A stretch of 64,000 nucleotides of DNA from Alishewanella agri BL06. GTDB lineage: Bacteria > Pseudomonadota > Gammaproteobacteria > Enterobacterales > Alteromonadaceae. How positions within the stretch are numbered: the first letter of the stretch is position 1; the number at the start of each line of letters is the position of its first letter. A model generated the notes under the pieces. The model was not told the origin of the DNA and made no database searches. It saw nothing but the letters and a program-made list of their open reading frames with translations. Below, piece after piece: positions 55,564-64,000 of this stretch. The translations under genes were made by a program, and so were the position numbers. The stretch covers positions 71,335 through 135,334 of the forward strand of contig NZ_AKKU01000009.1 in NCBI RefSeq assembly GCF_000272005.1, written 5' to 3'.

Positions 55564-56310
55564 TTACACCATATACATACCGCCGTTAACGTGAACTGTT
55601 TCACCGGTAATATAGGCTGCCTGCGTGGACGCCAGAAATGCCACTGTCGCCGCAATTTCTTCTGGCTGCCCTAAACGATTTGCAGGGACTTGCGAGAAAA
55701 TAGCTTCTTTTTGCTCGTCCGACAACTCTTTCGTCATGTCCGTATCAATAAAACCCGGCGCAATCGCATTGACGGTAATACCGCGTGATGCCACTTCGCG
55801 TGCCAGCGATTTAGTAAAGCCCAACACACCGGCTTTCGCGGCGGCGTAGTTGGTTTGTCCGGCATTGCCCATTGAGCCTACAACAGAACCGATGGTAATA
55901 ATGCGGCCAAAACGCTTTTTCATCATGCTGCGCAGTACCGCCTTACTCAGGCGATACACCGACGTTAAATTGGTCTGCATAATATCAAACCATTCTTCAT
56001 CTTTCATCCGCATCAGCAGATTATCGCGCGTAATACCGGCATTATTTACCAGAATATCGATCTCGCCAAAGCTTTCTTTAATTTGCGCCAGACATTGCTC
56101 AACAGAATCGGCATCGGTCACATTCAACACTAAGCCTTTGCCGTTAGCACCCAGATAGTCCGAAATGGCCGCCGCGCCTTTTTCGCTGGTCGCGGTACCA
56201 ACCACTTTGGCTCCCAAGGCTGCCAGCTGTTCAGCAATGGCTTTACCAATACCCCGGCTGGCACCTGTTACCAGCGCAACCTTACCTTCTAAAGAAATAA
56301 ATGCTGTCAT
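55564..56310 (-). CDS. fabG: 3-oxoacyl-ACP reductase
   Basis: A 248-residue NADPH-dependent short-chain dehydrogenase that reduces 3-oxoacyl-ACP. Cofactor motif TGASRGIGKAIA, NNAG at about 89-92, and the catalytic Ser-Tyr-Lys in GSVVGSMGNAGQTNYAAAKAG. It starts 9 bp after the fabD stop. Confidence 0.97.
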   Translation of the reverse strand: MTAFISLEGKVALVTGASRGIGKAIAEQLAALGAKVVGTATSEKGAAAISDYLGANGKGLVLNVTDADSVEQCLAQIKESFGEIDILVNNAGITRDNLLMRMKDEEWFDIMQTNLTSVYRLSKAVLRSMMKKRFGRIITIGSVVGSMGNAGQTNYAAAKAGVLGFTKSLAREVASRGITVNAIAPGFIDTDMTKELSDEQKEAIFSQVPANRLGQPEEIAATVAFLASTQAAYITGETVHVNGGMYMV

Positions 56311-56319
56311 CTTGTTACC

Positions 56320-57255
56320 TTATTCTGCTGTCAGGGCAGCGCTTAATGCGGCGCTATCTGTAATTGAGCTAGTGTTCAGCTCTTTATTAATCCGCTTGAT
56401 CAGGCCACTTAATACTTTACCTGCACCCAGCTCCAGTACTTCGGTCACGCCATGCGCGGCGAAATACTCAATGGTTTCAGTCCAGCGCACCGGGCTATAC
56501 AGCTGACGAATTAATGCATCTTTAATCGCATCACCGTTGCTGGCAATTTGTACGTCAACGTTATTGACTACCGGGATAGCTGGTTGTTGAAAGTTTAGTG
56601 CAGCCAGATCGGTCGCTAACTGGTCAGCCGCCGGGCGCATCAGTGCACAATGCGATGGTACGCTAACTGGTAATGGCAGCGCACGCTTGGCACCCGCTGT
56701 TTTACAAGCTTCACCTGCCCGCTCTACCGCCGCTTTATGACCGGCAATCACCACCTGACCCGGTGAGTTATAGTTGACCGGCGCTACAACTTCACCCTGA
56801 GCCGCGTCGGCACAGGCTTTGGCGATAGCTGCATCGTCCAGACCGATAATCGCCGCCATGGCGCCAGTACCGGCGGGTACAGCCTGCTGCATATACTGGC
56901 CACGCTTTTCCACCAGTTTTACCGCATCAGCCAAAGACAATACGCCCGCACAAACCAGTGCCGAATATTCACCTAACGAGTGACCGGCAAAATAAGCGGG
57001 TGTCGCGCCGCCTTGTTGCTGCCATAAACGCCAGACGGCAACGGAAGCCGTTAATAATGCCGGCTGGGTACGCTGGGTTTCATTCAGCTGTTCTTCCGGG
57101 CCATTCGCAATCAGTGCCCATAAATCATAACCCAGCGCTGCTGAGGCTTCGTTAAAGGTATCCTGTACCAGCGGATAGTTTTGATAGAGATCGGCTAACA
57201 TGCCAACACTCTGTGAACCCTGACCGGGAAAGACAATTGCAAGTTTTTTCGTCAT
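56320..57255 (-). CDS. fabD: Malonyl-CoA-ACP transacylase
   Basis: A 311-residue enzyme that moves malonyl from CoA to ACP. N-terminal FPGQGSQ, nucleophile Ser in GHSLGEYSAL (about residue 92) and catalytic His in VPSHCALM. Length equals that of E. coli FabD (309). It lies 60 bp behind fabH and 9 bp before fabG. Confidence 0.97.
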   Translation of the reverse strand: MTKKLAIVFPGQGSQSVGMLADLYQNYPLVQDTFNEASAALGYDLWALIANGPEEQLNETQRTQPALLTASVAVWRLWQQQGGATPAYFAGHSLGEYSALVCAGVLSLADAVKLVEKRGQYMQQAVPAGTGAMAAIIGLDDAAIAKACADAAQGEVVAPVNYNSPGQVVIAGHKAAVERAGEACKTAGAKRALPLPVSVPSHCALMRPAADQLATDLAALNFQQPAIPVVNNVDVQIASNGDAIKDALIRQLYSPVRWTETIEYFAAHGVTEVLELGAGKVLSGLIKRINKELNTSSITDSAALSAALTAE

Positions 57256-57315
57256 CGTTATACCCTGTTAAAAGGTGCCTGCATTGAAATTAAGAATTTT
57301 CATTGAAAAGAAAGC

Positions 57316-58275
57316 TTAGTAGCGAACCAGTGCCGAGGCCCAGGCAAAACCACCGCCAAAGGCTTCTAACAGCAGTGTCTGACCGCGCTTGATCCGGCCA
57401 TCACGCACCGCTTCATCCAAGGCGGTTGGTACGGTCGCGGCTGAAGTATTGCCATAACGATCCAGGTTAATCACCACCTGATCCATCGACATATCCAGCT
57501 TACGCGCTACCGCAGCAATAATCCGTAAGTTAGCCTGATGCGGCACCAGCCAGTCGATTTGCGATTTATCCATCTGGTTAGCAGCCAGAGTTTGCTCAAC
57601 CACTTCAGACAGCTTAGTTACGGCAACTTTAAAGACATCATTCCCCTTCATACTACCCCAGGAGTTATGCACCGAGGCTTCGTCACCGCGAATGGGGTTA
57701 TCAACATAGAGTAACTCTGAATATTTACCGTCGGCATGAATATGAGTTGACAGGATACCTGGCTGTTCTGACGCTTCCAGTAACACGGCACCAGCCGCAT
57801 CACCAAACAGGATCACCATAGAACGATCTTCCGGGCTGACCAGCTGTGACAGGCAGTCTGAGCCAATCACCAGGATGCGCTTCGCCAGACCGGTTTTAAT
57901 ATATTGATCAGCAATACTTAGCGCGTAACAAAAGCCGGCACAAGCGGCAGCAATATCAAACGCCGGAATAGCCGGGATTTCCAACTCGCGTTGAATTTCA
58001 CAGGCAGCGCTGGGTAAGGCGCGCGAGGCACTGGTGGTGGCGCAGATAATCATATCAACGCTGTTTTTATCGACGTTAGCCGCTTCCAGTGCTTTACGGG
58101 CAGCAGCAGCGCCCATGGTTGCCACACTTTCGTCTTTACCGATAATGCGCCGCTCTTTAATACCGGTGCGCTCGATAATCCATTCGTCTGTGGTTTCCAC
58201 CATAGACTCTAAGTCCGCATTGGTGCGGACTGTTGCCGGAAAATAACTTCCGGTACCAATAATTCTTGAGTACAT
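57316..58275 (-). CDS. fabH: 3-oxoacyl-ACP synthase III
   Basis: A 319-residue enzyme that starts fatty-acid synthesis from acetyl-CoA and malonyl-ACP. The triad is complete: Cys in [10 protein letters not shown], His in VPHQANLRI, Asn in YGNTSAAT. It begins 6 bp after the plsX stop. Full length compared with E. coli (317). Confidence 0.97.
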   Translation of the reverse strand: MYSRIIGTGSYFPATVRTNADLESMVETTDEWIIERTGIKERRIIGKDESVATMGAAAARKALEAANVDKNSVDMIICATTSASRALPSAACEIQRELEIPAIPAFDIAAACAGFCYALSIADQYIKTGLAKRILVIGSDCLSQLVSPEDRSMVILFGDAAGAVLLEASEQPGILSTHIHADGKYSELLYVDNPIRGDEASVHNSWGSMKGNDVFKVAVTKLSEVVEQTLAANQMDKSQIDWLVPHQANLRIIAAVARKLDMSMDQVVINLDRYGNTSAATVPTALDEAVRDGRIKRGQTLLLEAFGGGFAWASALVRY

Positions 58276-58281
58276 GCTGGC

Positions 58282-59313
58282 CTATGCTTTATCTATCAGA
58301 ACCTGTTCCAGCCGATCTTTTATTTTTGCAGGCACCTGGCGTTGAACCTCGCACACCGCTTGTCGGATGGCACTTAAAAATGCGTCTTTCGTCGCATTTC
58401 CATGACTTTTCACTACAATACCGCGCAATCCTATCAGACTTGCACCATTATACTGGTCGGGGTTCATCCCCTGATAAAGACTTTTTAAAGCAGGTTTACA
58501 CAGCCAGCTTAATAAAGCAGCAAAAGGCCGCTGCTTCACGCCCTGCTGCGCCCGTTTCAGGATGAGTTTCGCCACCCCTTCACAGGTTTTTAGCGCCACA
58601 TTGCCGACAAAGCCATCGCAGACAATCACATCCGCTTTACCGGAAAAAATATCATTACCTTCGATATAGCCGATATAATTCAGGTCGCGACATTCCTGTA
58701 GTAACTGCGAGGCACGTTTGATTTGGTCTGAGCCTTTGATCTCTTCTTCGCCCATATTTAGCAGTGCCACCCGCGGCGCACGGATGCCAATGACTTCTTC
58801 GGCCATCACTGCGCCCATGACGGCAAATTGAAATAAGGTGTCGGCATCTGCATTTACCGTAGCGCCTAAATCCAGCATGTACACTGGCTTGCCATTACAG
58901 CTGGGTAAGGCGCTCACCAGCGCCGGGCGCTCGACGCCATTGAGCATTTTCAGTACATAGTGCGCCATGGCAATCAAGGCACCGGTATTACCGGCCGAGA
59001 CACAGGCATGCACAGCGCCCTGCTCAACCAAATCAAGCGCATGGCGCATGGAAGAGTCGCGTTTGGTACGTAACGCCAAAGAAGGCTTATCGGCCATTGA
59101 AACCTGATCGTCACTGTGAACGAAGTGAATGCGGGGATGCGCACTGACGCCAGATTCTGCTAGCAAACGCTTTAACAGCGGCTTATCGCCACAGAAGGTT
59201 AATTCAAGCTCAGGGAATTCTGTTAACGCTGCCAGGGCGGCAGGTATAGTAGATCGGGGGCCGAAGTCGCCCCCCATCATATCTAAAGCCAGAGATGGCT
59301 TTAGCGGCTGCAC
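58282..59313 (-). CDS. plsX: Phosphate acyltransferase PlsX
   Basis: A 343-residue enzyme that makes acyl-phosphate from acyl-ACP for phospholipid synthesis. Hallmarks: ALDMMGGDFGPR at the start, CVSAGNTGALI, DLGATVNADADTL, and VCDGFVGNVALKTCEG. The start is a GTG at 59313 with no strong ribosome site; translation may be coupled to rpmF, which stops 39 bp earlier. Confidence 0.96.
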   Translation of the reverse strand: MQPLKPSLALDMMGGDFGPRSTIPAALAALTEFPELELTFCGDKPLLKRLLAESGVSAHPRIHFVHSDDQVSMADKPSLALRTKRDSSMRHALDLVEQGAVHACVSAGNTGALIAMAHYVLKMLNGVERPALVSALPSCNGKPVYMLDLGATVNADADTLFQFAVMGAVMAEEVIGIRAPRVALLNMGEEEIKGSDQIKRASQLLQECRDLNYIGYIEGNDIFSGKADVIVCDGFVGNVALKTCEGVAKLILKRAQQGVKQRPFAALLSWLCKPALKSLYQGMNPDQYNGASLIGLRGIVVKSHGNATKDAFLSAIRQAVCEVQRQVPAKIKDRLEQVLIDKA

Positions 59314-59352
59314 TTTACTACCAGTAAAGACCGTCAGGACAAAGGTCCGGAC

Positions 59353-59517
59353 TTACTTTACCTTACGGCCTTTATAGAAACCGTCGGCAGTAATGTGGTG
59401 ACGGCGATGCGTCTCACCTGAAGTTGAGTCAACTGACAGCGTTGGGCCAGTTAAAGCATCGTGTGAACGACGCATGTCACGACGTGCACGAGATTTTTTG
59501 TTTTGCTGAACAGCCAT
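59353..59517 (-). CDS. rpmF: 50S ribosomal protein L32
   Basis: A 54-residue basic protein: it begins [20 protein letters not shown] and ends FYKGRKVK. This is the standard gammaproteobacterial L32 (57 residues in E. coli), without the zinc-binding cysteines found in some other bacteria. AGGAG stands before the ATG. It sits between yceD and plsX, the widely conserved arrangement linking ribosome and lipid synthesis. Confidence 0.97.
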   Translation of the reverse strand: MAVQQNKKSRARRDMRRSHDALTGPTLSVDSTSGETHRRHHITADGFYKGRKVK

Positions 59518-59532
59518 TGTATTTCTCCTAAA

Positions 59533-60060
59533 TCACTTTTTTTTCAATTCTTGCAGCACTGCAAACGGGTTAGGCTTTTCCGGTTCAGGTCCGATATCAC
59601 CGAAACTCATGCTCTCTGGTTTGACTGAACAATCTTCAGGGGCATGCATCGGGAACAGCGGAAGCGTCAGGATTAACTCGTCTTCAATCAACTGCCGTAA
59701 ATTAATTTCGCCGTGCTCATTTCGTTCGATCACGTCGTAGCGCTCAGGAATCAACTCCAAAGCCGCGTCATCATCTCCGTTAACCGGAGTATATGCAAAA
59801 CTGCAGTCTAGTGTTAGCGGCATCGCTTCGCCACATCGCTCACACTTTACACTTACCAGACAAGTCGCTGTACCCTGTAGTACAGTCAGTCCCTGCTGGT
59901 CAGTTCCGCATTCAATTCTGACTGTTACATCGCCGTCGTTACTCAGCAAGCTCTCAGACAGTCGGCTTAAGGTACTCAGCACTATAATGCCTTCGTAGTC
60001 CGACCGCTTTTGCGCTGCCTTTACCGGATCCAGCGTAACAGGTATTTTCACTTTTTGCAT
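59533..60060 (-). CDS. yceD: YceD / DUF177 protein
   Basis: A 175-residue protein of the DUF177 family, which is linked to 23S rRNA and ribosome maturation. It shows the CxxC-type pair in VKCERCGEAMPL. The E. coli protein has 173 residues. The ATG at 60060 (MQKVKIPVTLDP) is the natural start; a longer frame to 60177 lacks counterparts in the family. It is the first gene of the yceD-rpmF-plsX-fab series and divergent from maf, so the main promoter should lie at 60061-60214. Confidence 0.94.
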   Translation of the reverse strand: MQKVKIPVTLDPVKAAQKRSDYEGIIVLSTLSRLSESLLSNDGDVTVRIECGTDQQGLTVLQGTATCLVSVKCERCGEAMPLTLDCSFAYTPVNGDDDAALELIPERYDVIERNEHGEINLRQLIEDELILTLPLFPMHAPEDCSVKPESMSFGDIGPEPEKPNPFAVLQELKKK

Positions 60061-60214
60061 AAGGCGCGCATCATATAGAAGCAGTCCCAGAGTGTCAAAG
60101 GGTTCTGCAGGTTTTTTAACATATTTCTCGCAGCTTTCTGGCGAATAGCGCGGCTTGGCATTATAGTGCGGTCGCACCCTGAATCATAGCGTGAAATCAC
60201 CCTAAGGATGAAAA

Positions 60215-60820
60215 ATGACTACCCAGCAGCATCCGCCACTCTATCTGGCCTCGACCTCTGTTTACCGGCGCGCCTTGCTGCAAAAGCTGACTACACAGTT
60301 TAACTGCGTTAAACCAGAGGTCGATGAAAGCCCTTTACCTTACGAAACAGCAGAAGCTCTGGTTAACCGGCTGGCGCTCGCTAAAGCCAAGGCAGTAGCC
60401 GCGACGCTAAGTGCCGGTTTAGTGATAGGGTCGGACCAGGTGGCGGTATTTCAGGGGGAAATACTTGGTAAGCCACATACTATAGCTAATGCTGAAGCCC
60501 AGCTCAGACGGTTTAGCGGCCAGGCGGTGACGTTTTTAACCGGGCTGGCCGTGGTGAATGCAGCAACCGGCAAGGTTCAGCAAGCGATTGAACCCTTTGT
60601 GGTGTATTTTCGTGAGCTGAGTGAGGCCGAAATCAGCCACTATGTGGCGCGGGAACAGCCTCTGGATTGCGCCGGCAGCTTTAAAAGCGAGGGGCTGGGT
60701 ATCGCCCTTTTCGACAAACTGCAAGGTGATGACCCCAACAGCCTGATTGGCTTACCACTGATCAGGCTGCTGGCGATGCTACGTGATGAAGGCTTAAACC
60801 TGTTATTGCAAAACCAGTGA
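60215..60820 (+). CDS. maf: Maf-like nucleotide pyrophosphatase (YceF type)
   Basis: A 201-residue house-cleaning pyrophosphatase; YceF-type Maf proteins hydrolyse 7-methyl-GTP. Motifs: LASTSVYRRALL, EVDESPLPYE, GSDQVAVFQGEILGKP and CAGSFKSEGLGIALF. AAGGA lies 6 nt before the ATG. The last 18 bp overlap the end of the converging HAD phosphatase gene. Confidence 0.95.
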   Translation: MTTQQHPPLYLASTSVYRRALLQKLTTQFNCVKPEVDESPLPYETAEALVNRLALAKAKAVAATLSAGLVIGSDQVAVFQGEILGKPHTIANAEAQLRRFSGQAVTFLTGLAVVNAATGKVQQAIEPFVVYFRELSEAEISHYVAREQPLDCAGSFKSEGLGIALFDKLQGDDPNSLIGLPLIRLLAMLRDEGLNLLLQNQ

Positions 60821-61453
60821 GGTTAACTCTGGTAAGTGGTCAATAATCGCCAGCGGCTGATATTGCGCCAATACCGATACCGGATGGGCGCCATGGCTTA
60901 CCCCTACCCTTGGCATATTAATCGCCTGTGCCATCTTTAAGTCATGGCTGGTATCGCCGACCATAATAGCCTGCTCCGCCTTGACGCCGAGCTCATTGAT
61001 AATTTGCTTAAGCATATCCGGATGCGGCTTTGACTGCGCTTCATCGGCACAGCGGCTGGTAGCAAAGTATGGCGCCAGCCCGGTTTCGGCAAACATCCGA
61101 TCCAGCCCTTTGCGCGCCTTACCGGTTGCCACTGCCAACAGGATATTCTGCTCAGCCAGCTGCTTTAACGTTGCCTCAGCACCTGCAAACAAGGGTGTAG
61201 GCGTGGTGTCATGCAGCACATATTGATCGCGGTAATGTTCAAATATTTGCTGCCGCTGGGCTTTATTGGCGGTCGGAAACAGCTGGTCAAAGGCCGGATC
61301 CAGGCTCAGGCCAATAATTTGCTTTACCGCGTCATGGCTGGGCACCTCTAATGCGGTTAAGGCTGCGGCGGCACGCATTGAGGACACAATACGTCCGACC
61401 GAGTCCATCACGGTACCGTCCCAATCGAAAATAACCAGTTTTATTGCTGACAT
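60803..61453 (-). CDS. HAD-superfamily phosphatase
   Basis: A 216-residue cytoplasmic HAD hydrolase of the phosphoglycolate phosphatase type. Motif I is FDWDGTVMDS, motif II AVATGKARKG, and motif III/IV includes MVGDTSHDLKMA. The substrate cannot be told from sequence. The ATG at 61453 has GGAG 5 nt before it. It lies 34 bp after rluC on the same strand, and orthologues occupy the same place in related genomes. Confidence 0.92.
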   Translation of the reverse strand: MSAIKLVIFDWDGTVMDSVGRIVSSMRAAAALTALEVPSHDAVKQIIGLSLDPAFDQLFPTANKAQRQQIFEHYRDQYVLHDTTPTPLFAGAEATLKQLAEQNILLAVATGKARKGLDRMFAETGLAPYFATSRCADEAQSKPHPDMLKQIINELGVKAEQAIMVGDTSHDLKMAQAINMPRVGVSHGAHPVSVLAQYQPLAIIDHLPELTSLVLQ

Positions 61454-61487
61454 CACTACTCCGCGTCGTTACGCTTTTTATAACTTG

Positions 61488-62441
61488 TTACTTACGGTTT
61501 AACCGTTCCAGAGTCTGGCTTAATTTCGGATCCAATGGCGCTTCAAAGCGCATAGTGGTTTCGCTGATCGGATGGATAAAGCTTAAGCTAAAGGCATGCA
61601 GAAACAGCCGGTTAAGTCCAATTTTCTGCATCTGCTGGCTAAACTGGTTATCACCGTATTTGTCATCACAGGCAATCGGATGGCCTTTACAGGCGGTATG
61701 AACCCGGATCTGATGGGTACGGCCGGTAACCGGAAAGGCTTCAACCAGGGTGCCTTCCTGATAGCGCTGCAAAATCCGAAACCGGGTTTCCGATGGCTTG
61801 CCTTCCGCAGCATCCACTTTGACAACCCGCTCACCGGACTGCAGGGTATTTTTACGCAGCGGCTCTGTGACCTTGCGTACTTTGTTATCCCAATCGCCGG
61901 CGACCAGCGCCCAGTATTTTTTCTCTACCGTTTTATTGCGTAGCTGCTCGTGTAAATGCGTTAAAACTGAGCGTTTTTTTGCGATCAACAAACAGCCCGA
62001 GGTATCGCGATCCAACCGGTGCACCAATTCCAGATGCTTAGCATCCGGGCGCAGCGCCCGCAGGGCTTCTATTACGCCAAACTGTAAACCACTGCCACCA
62101 TGCACCGCCATGCCAGAAGGTTTATTCAGTACAATCAAATCTTTATCTTCATACAAAATATGCTGCTCAAGATCTTTGACCAGACTCAATTTCACCGATA
62201 CCGCATCGGGCTCGCTGGCAACCGTTAACGGCGGCACCCGCACCACATCGCCCTGTTCTAATTTATAATCAGGTTTGATGCGTTTTTTATTCACCCGCAC
62301 CTCACCTTTGCGCAAAACGCGATAAATCACACTTTTTGGTACACCGCGCAGCCGGGCGATTAAAAAGTTGTCTATGCGCTGACCGATGAAATCATCTTCA
62401 ATTTCAATCATTTGTACTGGCAATTTTATTTCATCGGTCAT
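61488..62441 (-). CDS. rluC: 23S rRNA pseudouridine synthase RluC
   Basis: A 317-residue enzyme that makes pseudouridine at positions 955, 2504 and 2580 of 23S rRNA (E. coli numbering). An S4 RNA-binding domain is at the N-terminus (QRIDNFLIARLRGVPKSVIYRVLRKGEVRVN); the catalytic Asp is in HRLDRDTSG. It is divergent from rne across a 506-bp spacer, as in E. coli. Confidence 0.96.
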   Translation of the reverse strand: MTDEIKLPVQMIEIEDDFIGQRIDNFLIARLRGVPKSVIYRVLRKGEVRVNKKRIKPDYKLEQGDVVRVPPLTVASEPDAVSVKLSLVKDLEQHILYEDKDLIVLNKPSGMAVHGGSGLQFGVIEALRALRPDAKHLELVHRLDRDTSGCLLIAKKRSVLTHLHEQLRNKTVEKKYWALVAGDWDNKVRKVTEPLRKNTLQSGERVVKVDAAEGKPSETRFRILQRYQEGTLVEAFPVTGRTHQIRVHTACKGHPIACDDKYGDNQFSQQMQKIGLNRLFLHAFSLSFIHPISETTMRFEAPLDPKLSQTLERLNRK

Positions 62442-62475
62442 CTTTGCAAAATACTCAGCTAAAATTACAATTAAG

Positions 62476-62505
62476 TTGCTAACCGCAGCAGATTAGTGGG
62501 ATAAT
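62476..62505 (+). promoter_or_regulatory. Candidate rne promoter
   Basis: TTGCTA (62476-62481), an 18-bp spacer and GATAAT (62500-62505) on the plus strand, which would give a leader of about 435 nt. This fits the long leader known for rne in E. coli, where the RNase controls its own mRNA. Confidence 0.45.
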
Positions 62506-62947
62506 CAGCCCGCTAATTGTGCCGAAATACGGCAATTAGGGCGCTCAAAGTGACATAAGAGAATTTGTGCGGCACCGTCAGGGGATGTGATCATACCGAA
62601 ATCGTGGTGAAAACCAATGTTTTTTATAACCCCGGCGTTAATCCACTGCCACTTGCCTGAGGTAATGTTGAGTAATTTGTTACCAATAACGGCAAACCAC
62701 AAAGTCCGGTCACCGGGCAACAACAGTAAAGATTAGTCAGAACACAACGCCTGCAGGCGCTGTGTGTCAGAAAGCATAACGAAAACCCCGCTGCCAGGCG
62801 CTGTTTAGCCGGCAGCGGAGTTGTAAAACGTAAAATTAGGTTCCCTCAAGCACCCAGTCGTGAGACTGCACCCTTCCGTGTTTGATAACAGCTGACACTC
62901 AGGTGCCCGGTTGTTGTGTTGTGGCTTCGCAATAGAGTCACCATACA
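62506..62947 (+). promoter_or_regulatory. Long structured rne 5' leader
   Basis: Gene-free on the plus strand. It contains two adjacent hairpins: 62742-62765 (ACACAACGCC / GGCGCTGTGT around TGCA, one mismatch) and 62788-62818 (CCGCTGCC / GGCAGCGG). In E. coli the rne leader carries hairpins through which RNase E degrades its own message. The position, number of hairpins and length suggest the same feedback here. The minus-strand frame at 62505-62723 has a TTG start and no ribosome site and was not accepted as a gene. Confidence 0.5.
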
Positions 62948-64000
62948 ATGAAAAGAATGTTAATTAATGCCACGCAGGAAGAAGAAATCCGCGTAGCCCT
63001 GGTCGATGGCCAGAAACTTTACGACCTGGACATTGAAAGCCCAGGCCATGAACAAAAGAAAGCCAATATTTACAAAGGTAAAATCACCCGGGTCGAGCCG
63101 AGTTTAGAAGCTGCCTTCGTAGACTATGGTGCAGACCGCCATGGTTTCCTGCCGCTAAAAGAAATCTCCCGCGAATACTTCCCAGCCGGTTATAGCTTCG
63201 ATGGTCGTCCAAACATCAAAGAAGTGGTCAAAGAAGGTCAGGAAGTCATTATTCAGATCGATAAAGAAGAACGGGGCCAAAAAGGCGCGGCACTGACCAC
63301 CTTTATCAGCCTGGCCGGTTCTTACCTGGTACTAATGCCAAACAACCCACGCGCCGGTGGTATTTCTCGTCGTATTGAAGGCGATGAGCGTCAGGAATTA
63401 AAAGATTCCTTAGGCCAGCTGGAAATGCCGGATGGCATGGGTCTGATTGTGCGTACCGCTGGTGTTGGCAAATCCTACGAAGAGCTGGATTACGACTTAA
63501 AAGCCCTGCTGAAACACTGGTCGGCCATTACTGAGGAAGCGCAGAAACGTGCCGCCCCTTTCCTGATCCATCAGGAAAGCAATGTAGTATTCCGTGCGAT
63601 TCGTGATTATCTGCGCCGCGATGTTGGCGAGATCCTGATCGACAGCCAGAAGATTTTCGAAGAAGCCAAGGTTTATATCCAACAGTTCCGCCCGGACTTC
63701 GCGCACCGCGTCAAGATGTATCAGGGTGAAGTGCCGCTGTTTATGCACTATCAAATTGAAAACCAGATCGAAACCGCCTTCCGTCGTGAAGTACGTTTAC
63801 CCTCTGGTGGTTCTATCGTGATCGATAGCACCGAAGCTTTAACTGCGATCGATATTAACTCCTCTAAAGCTACTAAAGGTGGCGATATCGAGGAAACTGC
63901 CTTTAATACCAACCTGGAAGCGGCCGATGAAATCGCCCGCCAACTGCGCTTACGTGACCTTGGCGGTCTGATCGTGATCGACTTTATCGATATGACGCCG
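62948..64000 (+). CDS. rne: Ribonuclease E, N-terminal catalytic part
   Basis: The first 351 residues of the essential endoribonuclease that initiates mRNA decay and matures rRNA and t[21 protein letters not shown] is the typical start. The S1 domain (about 36-119) follows, then the 5'-sensor region and the DNase I-like domain with catalytic Asp in [13 protein letters not shown] and in IVIDFIDM (equivalent to D303 and D346 of E. coli). The scaffold half and degradosome sites lie beyond the window. No frame change within the visible part. Confidence 0.98.
   Translation, partial: MKRMLINATQEEEIRVALVDGQKLYDLDIESPGHEQKKANIYKGKITRVEPSLEAAFVDYGADRHGFLPLKEISREYFPAGYSFDGRPNIKEVVKEGQEVIIQIDKEERGQKGAALTTFISLAGSYLVLMPNNPRAGGISRRIEGDERQELKDSLGQLEMPDGMGLIVRTAGVGKSYEELDYDLKALLKHWSAITEEAQKRAAPFLIHQESNVVFRAIRDYLRRDVGEILIDSQKIFEEAKVYIQQFRPDFAHRVKMYQGEVPLFMHYQIENQIETAFRREVRLPSGGSIVIDSTEALTAIDINSSKATKGGDIEETAFNTNLEAADEIARQLRLRDLGGLIVIDFIDMTP

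Noticed and set aside
62505-62723. 72-codon minus-strand open frame between rluC and rne
   Set aside because: It starts at a TTG without ribosome site and runs antisense to the rne leader; nothing in its sequence resembles a known family.

Overview
This 64 kb window is a stretch of conserved chromosome from a gammaproteobacterium with moderate GC content. Several things point to the Alteromonadales and relatives, with Rheinheimera/Alishewanella-type bacteria as my best guess: the order rne / rluC / HAD phosphatase / maf / yceD-rpmF-plsX-fabHDG-acpP-fabF-pabC-mltG-tmk-holB-pilZ-tatD; recC-recB-recD without ptrA between recC and recB; the acnD/prpF form of the methylcitrate operon under a GntR regulator; and msrC-proQ-prc. 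The genus is an inference and was not tested. I found no prophage, transposase, integron, CRISPR array, rRNA or tRNA gene.

Layout, left to right. 1-5 kb: aminopeptidase N (cut by the window edge), then a sodium symporter/antiporter pair. 5-8.6 kb: the msrC - acidic protein - proQ - prc operon. 8.7-20.8 kb: recCBD running directly into a lipoprotein and a eukaryotic-like protein kinase. 21-30.4 kb: an ABC exporter, catalase-peroxidase katG, several secreted proteins of unknown function, a DUF445 membrane protein and an RpiR-type regulator. 30.5-41.3 kb: selO, an SbtA-type permease with a divergent LysR regulator, a GGDEF/EAL protein, a PAS chemoreceptor, sbcB, a DUF6152/DUF6644 pair, a dead VOC gene and a membrane-anchored zincin. 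41.6-48.5 kb: the methylcitrate operon (GntR regulator-prpB-prpC-acnD-prpF). 48.5-49.1 kb: a gene-free, structure-rich spacer. 49.1-62.4 kb: DNA metabolism, fatty-acid synthesis and RNA-modification genes. 62.4 kb to the end: the long rne leader and the first 351 codons of RNase E.

How the genes work together. The prp operon turns propionyl-CoA into pyruvate and succinate; a near-consensus promoter sits between two GntR-type palindromes, which suggests control by its first gene. plsX-fabHDG-acpP-fabF builds acyl chains, and rpmF/yceD link that operon to ribosome synthesis. RecBCD and ExoI handle DNA ends. MsrC, KatG and perhaps SelO deal with oxidative stress.

The most interesting non-coding signals are: (1) a roughly 156-bp folded repeat inside the prp operon between prpC and acnD; (2) the 48.5-49.1 kb spacer, which holds a cluster of palindromic repeats, three DnaA-box-like sites in one orientation, and an orphan plus-strand intrinsic terminator behind a second hairpin (candidate small RNA); (3) a nested hairpin in the katG leader just before its ribosome-binding site; (4) tandem hairpins in the rne leader. 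The most interesting coding signal is the lipoprotein plus Ser/Thr-kinase pair that appears to be co-transcribed with recCBD.
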